Below are positions 5,711 through 10,382 of a stretch of DNA of 10,382 bases, piece after piece. The translations under genes were made by a program, and so were the position numbers. This stretch comes from STD2-77 sp964503935. Lineage in GTDB: Bacteria; Patescibacteriota; Minisyncoccia; JAHIHE01; JAGLIN01. Location of the stretch: NCBI GenBank assembly GCA_964503935.1, contig CAZDCJ010000036.1:1-10382 (forward strand), read 5' to 3'. Numbering within the stretch: the first letter of the stretch is position 1; every line of letters starts with the position of its first letter. The notes below the pieces were generated by a model that saw only the letters and a program-made list of their open reading frames with translations, had not been told where the DNA came from and ran no database searches.

Positions 5711-6865
5711 ATGAAGAACGATATCCAAATCCGGACTTTGACGAAAGACGATATAGAGAAGCTCGCCAAAGATATCCATGTCCATTCGTGGACCGTGAGC
5801 TTTTATCTCGGCATACGGGGCGACCGTGATTACACATCGGTCATGAATTCTGCTCTTTCTGAGGGGCAGAAGCGGCTCGAAGCAGCGGGGAGTTTTAACG
5901 AGGAGGAGAGGAGGGAAATCCGCGCGGCGCTATGGGAAATCGACCAGAAAATCCGCCACCGGAGACTTCCCTCGCGCACGCAGACTCTGGCAATATTTTT
6001 TGCCGACGGAGGCCGGCGTGGCATCTTCAAGCTGCCCGTGTATGTCCCGACCCGGCTGGTCATAGAGAAAGATTTTTACGTGCATCCTTTCATAAAGAGC
6101 ATAGAGAAATATCCGCGCTACTGCGTCGTATTCTTGGAACGCGATCGGGCGCGGATTTTCGATCTCTTCTGGGGAGAACTTGAGAATACGACGGAGGAAC
6201 TGCGGAGCGAAGTACCGCAGCGGATGAACGCGGCACGGGCAAGCTGGAAAGGTCTCGAGGAGCGCAAGATCCAGAACCATATCGAAGTGCACATCGACCG
6301 GCATCTCGGAAAAGTGGCCGATGCGGTCGAGCATTACATGGATAAGAACCATATTCCGTATCTGGTCATCGGCTCGCGCCGGGAGCTGATCGGGCGCTTC
6401 CGGGAACTGCTGTCTAACCGGCTGCAGAAGAAGATCGTGGGCTCATATCTCGTGCGCGCCGATCAGAACATCAAGCGGATACAGGAAAAGAGCTTGGAAG
6501 TAGTCGCGGAATATGATCGGGAGAAGGAGGAAGGATTTGTCAGGATATTGGAGGGACAAAGCAATAAGAAAGTGAAGTCTGCGGTACGCGGGGCGAAGAA
6601 CGTATTGGGTTCCCTTTATGATTTTAAGATCCGCACTCTTCTTCTTGGCAAGGATTATATGGAAGCGGGATATGTCTGCCGGCAGAATCACCATCCTTAT
6701 CTTCGTCGCGGCAATTGTCCCATTTGCGGCAGTGCCGGCGAAAAGGTGGAGGATATTGCCGACGAGATCATCGAGGAAGCATTCCGGCAGAAGACGGAAA
6801 TGGTCCATTTTCGCTTTTCGCATCCCTATTTCGACCGTTTCGGCGTGGGGGCGATATTGAAATAG
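5711..6865 (+). CDS. baeRF (bacterial eRF1-like) protein, probable ribosome-rescue factor
   Basis: A 384-residue protein that matches the eRF1-like plan of the bacterial archaeo-eukaryotic release factor (baeRF) group, probably the family-10 type. The N-terminal domain (about 1-150) has the TVSFYLGIRG strand. The middle domain (about 170-250) has WKGLEERKIQNHIEVHIDRH and the strand PYLVIGSRREL. The C-terminal eRF1 domain-3-like part (about 255-384) has LLLGKDY, a zinc ribbon with Cys323, Cys336 and Cys339 (the first pair completed perhaps by His327/328), EDIADEIIEEAF, and the typical end FGVGAILK. There is no GGQ tripeptide, so any peptidyl-tRNA cleavage would have to use another residue, as proposed for Vms1-type relatives. 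The ATG at 5711 has no SD and an A/T-rich leader. It is divergent from efp across 249 bases. Function is inferred from family only. Confidence 0.85.
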   Translation: MKNDIQIRTLTKDDIEKLAKDIHVHSWTVSFYLGIRGDRDYTSVMNSALSEGQKRLEAAGSFNEEERREIRAALWEIDQKIRHRRLPSRTQTLAIFFADGGRRGIFKLPVYVPTRLVIEKDFYVHPFIKSIEKYPRYCVVFLERDRARIFDLFWGELENTTEELRSEVPQRMNAARASWKGLEERKIQNHIEVHIDRHLGKVADAVEHYMDKNHIPYLVIGSRRELIGRFRELLSNRLQKKIVGSYLVRADQNIKRIQEKSLEVVAEYDREKEEGFVRILEGQSNKKVKSAVRGAKNVLGSLYDFKIRTLLLGKDYMEAGYVCRQNHHPYLRRGNCPICGSAGEKVEDIADEIIEEAFRQKTEMVHFRFSHPYFDRFGVGAILK

Positions 6866-6875
6866 ATGGTATTCC

Positions 6876-6892
6876 TGTCATTGCGAGGCAGC
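6876..6892 (+). repeat. TGTCATTGCGAGG half repeat
   Basis: TGTCATTGCGAGGCAGC, a short fragment of the repeat type seen complete at 7134. It begins 11 bases past the baeRF stop. Confidence 0.5.
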
Positions 6893-6919
6893 TTTCTGTT
6901 TGTACCCTATTCTTTTATT

Positions 6920-7061
6920 TGTCATTTCGAAGGAGGTACGACTGAGAAATCCGGGAACTTTCTTAGCGGTTCTTTTATGATTTTTATTTAAATAACGTTG
7001 TAATTCGCTAATAATGATTTATAGATTTCTCACACTCGCCTTTAGCTCGGTTTGAAATGAC
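6920..7061. repeat. TGTCATTTCGA palindromic element, 142 bases
   Basis: The left arm TGTCATTTCGAAGGAGGTAC continues with GACTGAGAAATCCGGGAA. The right arm ends TTTGAAATGACA and, read in reverse, begins TGTCATTTCAAACCGAGC and continues to GAGAAATCTA. The two arms are diverged inverted copies. A close relative lies at 10168-10296. Confidence 0.7.
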
Positions 7062-7063
7062 AA

Positions 7064-7122
7064 ACCCTGGATTTCCACCCGTCTATGCTCGCTAGTCGAG
7101 GCAAGCTTTCTTGGGAATGACA
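7064..7122 (-). repeat. TGTCATTCCC-type half repeat
   Basis: Read on the minus strand it starts TGTCATTCCCAAGAAAGC and ends near GGTGGAAATCC, resembling the widespread TGTCATTCCCGCGAAAGCGG repeat type. Only one arm is visible. Confidence 0.5.
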
Positions 7123-7133
7123 AACAACGAAGT

Positions 7134-7170
7134 TGTCATCGCGAGGAGCGAAGCGACGTAGCAATCTCAT
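7134..7170 (+). repeat. TGTCATCGCGAGGAGCGAAG repeat arm
   Basis: TGTCATCGCGAGGAGCGAAG continues with CGACGTAGCAATCTC. This is the common bacterial repeat arm of the form TGTCATTGCGAGGAGC...GCAATCTC. It starts 11 bases after the previous element ends. Confidence 0.65.
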
Positions 7171-7231
7171 TATCGCCAAACCATCCCATGCCGCTCAAGC
7201 GTAATTTTCCTCTATAAGAGAGAGAGGCGCC

Positions 7232-7271
7232 CCCGGATCAAGTAATGTCATCCCGGACTTGATCCGGGACC
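7232..7271. repeat. TGTCATCCCGGACTTGATCC palindromic repeat
   Basis: CCCGGATCAAGT (7232-7243) and ACTTGATCCGGG (7257-7268) are perfect 12-base inverted copies, with TGTCATCCCGG starting at 7246 between them. It is a separate type within the TGTCAT series. Between 7272 and 7395 nothing is recognisable. Confidence 0.6.
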
Positions 7272-7395
7272 GGGGTAAACTTCGTGCCAGGGGATAGTAT
7301 CGGGGCCAAACAGAGACGAATGTATCCCCGAATTTGCGCAAAAATTTCTTTGTCTCCTCAAAAAGCCTCAGATAAGCCGTTTTCCGGCCTGCCGG

Positions 7396-7424
7396 TTTAC
7401 AAGAGCTTTTTAATCTGGTATATT
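7396..7424 (+). promoter_or_regulatory. Sigma-70-type promoter of the unknown gene-dnaX operon
   Basis: -35 TTTACA (7396-7401), 17-base spacer, -10 TATATT (7419-7424), each one base off consensus. The predicted start is near 7431, giving an A/T-rich leader of about 33 bases without an SD. Confidence 0.7.
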
Positions 7425-7463
7425 GGAAGTATCAAATTTTTATAAAAAATAAAAATAAAACCT

Positions 7464-8216
7464 ATGCAAGAAGCGAAACAAAACAAATTGGCCCTGTTGC
7501 AGCAGATGATTGATAACGCGGAGAGGAATATCGTCGCTGCCAAGCAGATCATGAAGGAGCTCAACAGCGATCCTCGCAGAGCCCCCAAGGACTCGGAAGC
7601 AAGCCAAATTGTTGAAGGGACGTTTGACGGAGAGAAGATGATCAGTATGGAGGGGAAGATATATCCGGTACCTGCCAACTATGCCAGCAAATCTAAGCTG
7701 GTGGAAGGCGACCTGCTCAAGCTTACCATCACCGAGGACGGGTCTTTCGTCTATAAGAAGATAAGCTCGGTAGATACGCGCAAGGTCATCGGTACGGTGA
7801 TGAGGGACGGCAAAGAAAAATATTATGTCAACGCCGAAGGGCGCAAATATAACGTACTCTTGGCATCACTCACATATTTCAAGGCCAGAGAAGGCGATGA
7901 AGTCATCCTGGTAGTGCCGAAGGAGAAAGTAAGCACATGGGCAGCGGTGGAATCCATCATCAGCGAGGAAGATCGTGCGGAAATGCTTGCTCAGGAGACC
8001 GAAGCGGAGCAGATTCCGGGACAGCGGAATATGTTTGTGCCGCAGCAAGAGGATGCAGCGCCGGAAAACCATGCGGATAATCCGGTCGCGCTCGAGGAGA
8101 AGCAGCGCAATGCCGCCATCGAAGAGGAATGGACGCCAGATGTGGAAGAGATCAAGAAGGAAGGAACGATCGGCAAGCCTGCCGCGGATGACATCTCAGA
8201 CGATTTTTCTAACTAG
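7464..8216 (+). CDS. Conserved-looking protein of unknown function upstream of dnaX
   Basis: A 250-residue soluble protein without signal peptide or membrane segment. Residues 1-35 form a likely coiled coil (NKLALLQQMIDNAERNIVAA). Residues about 48-155 look beta-rich: GKIYPVPANYASKSKLVEGD, LLKLTITEDGSFVYKKI, VIGTVMRDGKEKYYVNAEGR and YFKAREGDEVILVVPKE. The phrase LVEGDLLKL followed by GDEVILVVP suggests a duplicated small beta-barrel, which is my inference. Residues about 165-250 are acidic and probably disordered. I do not recognise a named family. My impression is that similar proteins occur in Parcubacteria-type genomes. The gene is transcribed from the promoter at 7396 and ends 24 bases before dnaX, so the two probably share an mRNA. 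Possible roles include helping the clamp loader or binding nucleic acid, but nothing in the sequence proves this. No SD is seen. Confidence 0.8.
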   Translation: MQEAKQNKLALLQQMIDNAERNIVAAKQIMKELNSDPRRAPKDSEASQIVEGTFDGEKMISMEGKIYPVPANYASKSKLVEGDLLKLTITEDGSFVYKKISSVDTRKVIGTVMRDGKEKYYVNAEGRKYNVLLASLTYFKAREGDEVILVVPKEKVSTWAAVESIISEEDRAEMLAQETEAEQIPGQRNMFVPQQEDAAPENHADNPVALEEKQRNAAIEEEWTPDVEEIKKEGTIGKPAADDISDDFSN

Positions 8217-8240
8217 TTTTCATATATAAGTATAAACAGC

Positions 8241-9941
8241 ATGAGTCTCGCCCTTTACCGAAAATACAGGCCTTCGGGATTTTCCGACGTGGTCGGACAG
8301 GAGCACGTCCTGAGGACGCTCAGGAACGCCATCAAGAATGATAAGGTCGCTCATGCTTATCTGTTCTCCGGGCCGCGCGGCACCGGCAAGACTTCGGTCG
8401 CGAGGATCCTTGCCAAGGCGGTCAACTGCCTCGGCCTTCATGAAGGAGGGCCGTGCGGAGAGTGTCAGAACTGCAAGGATATCGCATCCGGGCAGTTTTT
8501 GGATTTGGTGGAGATTGATGCGGCGACCAACACGCAGGTGGACAAGATGCGCGACATCATCGAGCGCATCAATTTCTCGCCCACGAGCGGCAAGAAGAAA
8601 GTCTATATCATCGACGAAGTCCATATGCTCTCCAAGGGGGCTTTCAACGCACTCCTCAAGACATTGGAAGAGCCACCCGCGCACGTGCTTTTCATCCTTG
8701 CGACCACCGAGATCCACAAGATTCCGGCGACGATCATCTCGCGCTGCCAGCGTTTCGATTTCCGGCATTTGCGTGTCGAGGAGATAAAGGGACGCCTCGA
8801 GGAGATCGCGAGGGCCGAGAAGGTGGAAGTAGAAGACGGTGTTATTGAATATATCGCTATCACTTCCGGCGGGGGGATGCGCGACAGCGAGAGTCTTTTC
8901 GGGCAGATCATCGCCCTCCAGGACGACAACAAGATCACTTTGGAAGAGGTGCAGGACATCCTTTCTCTGCCGGGCGCGATGCTCTCGGTGGACGTGGTAA
9001 AGGCGGTCTTGGGCAAGGAATACGGCGAAGCGGCGATGAGGATCAACAAGATTGCCGAGGATGGCTATGACCTTGCCGAGCTCAATAAGAGTATCGTGGA
9101 ATATCTCCGCAAGATGCTCATCGTCAAGATGAGCCCCGCCTCGAGGGACACTTTCTCATCCTCGATGACCCAGGAGCAGCTTGACGAGCTGGAGAAGACC
9201 GCGGCGGGAGTGAATCTCAGCCGGATCTTCCGCATCATCGGCGCTTTCATGAAGAGCCAGAACTCTATCAAGAGCGCGATATTGCCCCAGCTCCCGCTCG
9301 AGCTGGCTATCGCGGAAATAAAGATATCCGAGGAAGGGGATTTGACACCGGTCGTCCGGCCGGATTATAATGGCAAAGCCGGTGCGGATATGTCGGAAAA
9401 GAAAGAAGAAAAATCTGACGGGAAGCAGCCAGAAGAGACAGGGAATAAGATGCGGATAGAGACCGGGCATCTCATGAAGGAAGTGAAGGAAGGTGAAGCG
9501 CAGGAATTGGCATCGGAAACTCAGCCTATCATCGAGGCGGCAGAAGCTCCGGCGGAAGAAATTCCAGTGGCAGGAAACGCCGCGCCTCTTGAGCAAGTCA
9601 AAGACGATTGGGCGGAAATCGTGCAGGATGTGAAGAAATGCAACGGCTCGCTCGTCGCGTGCCTCAAGACCTGCCAGCCTATCGTGGCGGAAGAGGATGA
9701 GATCCTGGTCGCGTGCCAGTATTCTTTCCACAAGAGCATCCTCCAGAAGCCGGAAAACCGCGTGGCGGTGGAACAGGTCGCTTCGGAAACGGTGAAAGCG
9801 AAAGTCCTGCTCCGCTTCATCAGCAAGGAAGAAGCCGCGGAGAAAGGATTTGAGATGGAAGAGATCCGTCTCGAGGAAAAGCAAGCCGAGGATCTGGTGA
9901 ACAGCGCCCTCGACATGTTCGGCGGGGAAGTGGTCGCGTAG
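8241..9941 (+). CDS. dnaX: DNA polymerase III subunit gamma/tau (clamp loader ATPase)
   Basis: A 566-residue protein. Residues 1-240 are the AAA+ module: YRKYRP at 6, Walker A GPRGTGKTS at 44-52, a zinc site of Cys63, Cys72, Cys75 and Cys78, Walker B VYIIDEVHML at 121-130, the SRC motif (Ser167-Arg168-Cys169) and a sensor-2 motif GGMRDSESL at 211. The clamp-loader collar follows (about 245-360). A charged, low-complexity linker at about 365-450 joins a C-terminal domain (about 452-566) of the type that binds the polymerase in tau. The protein loads the sliding clamp on DNA and couples polymerases at the fork. It starts 24 bases after the preceding gene, without an SD. The usual ybaB and recR partners do not follow. 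There is no perfect E. coli-type slippery heptamer in the linker. Confidence 0.97.
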   Translation: MSLALYRKYRPSGFSDVVGQEHVLRTLRNAIKNDKVAHAYLFSGPRGTGKTSVARILAKAVNCLGLHEGGPCGECQNCKDIASGQFLDLVEIDAATNTQVDKMRDIIERINFSPTSGKKKVYIIDEVHMLSKGAFNALLKTLEEPPAHVLFILATTEIHKIPATIISRCQRFDFRHLRVEEIKGRLEEIARAEKVEVEDGVIEYIAITSGGGMRDSESLFGQIIALQDDNKITLEEVQDILSLPGAMLSVDVVKAVLGKEYGEAAMRINKIAEDGYDLAELNKSIVEYLRKMLIVKMSPASRDTFSSSMTQEQLDELEKTAAGVNLSRIFRIIGAFMKSQNSIKSAILPQLPLELAIAEIKISEEGDLTPVVRPDYNGKAGADMSEKKEEKSDGKQPEETGNKMRIETGHLMKEVKEGEAQELASETQPIIEAAEAPAEEIPVAGNAAPLEQVKDDWAEIVQDVKKCNGSLVACLKTCQPIVAEEDEILVACQYSFHKSILQKPENRVAVEQVASETVKAKVLLRFISKEEAAEKGFEMEEIRLEEKQAEDLVNSALDMFGGEVVA

Positions 9942-9967
9942 TATTATTCGCCGGGAGTCTAGTTTCT

Positions 9968-10006
9968 ATTCCCCCTAGAGAGGGGTGCCGAAGTCGGGGT
10001 GTGTTG
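9968..10006. repeat. CCCCTAGAGAGGGGTG dispersed repeat
   Basis: TTCCCCCTAGAGAGGGGTGC continues with CGAAGTCGGGGTGTGTT. CCCC-TAGAGA-GGGG forms a small hairpin. The form matches a repeat type seen widely in bacterial genomes with CCCCTCTAGAGGGG. There is no U-tract, so it is a poor terminator for dnaX. Confidence 0.5.
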
Positions 10007-10022
10007 TATTTTGTTCTTGGGT

Positions 10023-10127
10023 TGTCATGCTGAACTCGTTTCAGCATCTTCGTAATATAAGGCTTGATCCGCATATTTCGGATTGGACGCTGCATATCGA
10101 GGATCCTGAAACAAGTTCAGGATGACA
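10023..10127. repeat. TGTCATGCTGAAC palindromic element, 105 bases, without cargo
   Basis: The left arm TGTCATGCTGAACTCGTTTC continues AGCATC. The right arm GATCCTGAAACAAGTTCAGG ends ATGACA. It is the short form of the element at 110-412 and has about 50 bases between the arms. Confidence 0.7.
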
Positions 10128-10167
10128 ATTAAAGTTTGCTCCCGTAAGTCGCCGGGGTGTGCGGTAT

Positions 10168-10296
10168 TGTCATTTCGAGCAGAGCGAGAAATCTGGGAAT
10201 TGTACGAAGCGAAAAGAAGTGATCAGATTCGAGACGGAGCCTTTTTATCTGCGTGCATTTCCCAGATCTCTCAGTCGTGCCTCCTTCGAGATGACA
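10168..10296. repeat. TGTCATTTCGAG palindromic element, 129 bases
   Basis: The left arm TGTCATTTCGAGCAGAGCGA continues GAAATCTGGGAA. The right arm TTCCCAGATCTCTCAGTCGT runs to CTTCGAGATGACA. Read in reverse, the right arm closely matches the left arm of the element at 6920. It ends 13 bases before the tRNA gene. Confidence 0.7.
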
Positions 10297-10309
10297 AGAA
10301 AATTCATAT

Positions 10310-10382
10310 TCGGGGATCGTCTAATGGTAGGACGACAGGTTTTGGTCCTGTTAATCGGGGTTCGAATCCCTGTCCCCGAGCA
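10310..10382 (+). tRNA. tRNA-Gln (anticodon TTG)
   Basis: A complete cloverleaf can be drawn. The acceptor stem is TCGGGGA (10310-10316) with TCCCCGA (10373-10379). The D arm has GTC/GAC with a TAATGGTAG loop. The anticodon stem ACAGG/CCTGT closes the loop TTTTGGT, giving anticodon TTG at 10342-10344. The T arm is CGGGG-TTCGAAT-CCCTG. The first pair U1-A72 and discriminator G73 (10380) are glutamine identity features. After G73 come CA and the window end, so an encoded CCA is not evident. Confidence 0.95.

Noticed and set aside
9820..10095. Minus-strand ORF of 91 codons after dnaX
   Set aside because: It overlaps the end of dnaX and the dispersed repeats; its residues come from reading the repeats.

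Overview
The window looks like a metagenome-assembled fragment of a bacterium of the Candidate Phyla Radiation (Patescibacteria, Parcubacteria-like). This is an inference. It rests on an unrecognised small protein directly upstream of dnaX, dnaX without ybaB/recR behind it, an EF-P with an unusual tip loop, start codons mostly without a Shine-Dalgarno (SD) sequence, dispersed repeats that begin TGTCAT, and a run of exactly 100 N that marks a scaffold join.

Layout. 1-440: a TGTCAT-ended palindromic element that encloses a broken GIY-YIG endonuclease gene. 443-2315 (minus): an ABC-F ATPase gene preceded by a promoter, a 26-codon leader ORF and a long terminator-like hairpin. 2335-3775 (minus): three small exported Ser/Ala/Gly-rich proteins, the last cut by the gap. 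3776-4250: no protein gene; tandem hairpin repeats and a candidate small RNA with its own promoter on the minus strand. 4342-4846 (minus): a doubtful ORF with a good promoter and SD but an ATC where the start codon should be. 4846-6865: efp (minus) and a baeRF/eRF1-like gene (plus), divergent around a shared regulatory region. 6866-7395: a graveyard of TGTCAT repeats. 7396-9941: a promoter, an unknown protein and dnaX as an operon. 9942-10382: three more repeats, then tRNA-Gln(TTG).

How the genes fit together. ABC-F proteins, EF-P and baeRF proteins all act on stalled or slow ribosomes, so the centre of the window has a translation-rescue flavour. dnaX with its upstream partner belongs to replication. 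The small exported proteins are an accessory surface or secreted set. The most unusual signals are non-coding: a possible leader-peptide attenuator in front of the ABC-F gene, a compact structured RNA with tandem terminators, and a modular repeat superfamily with shared ends, one copy of which carries a GIY-YIG nuclease gene.
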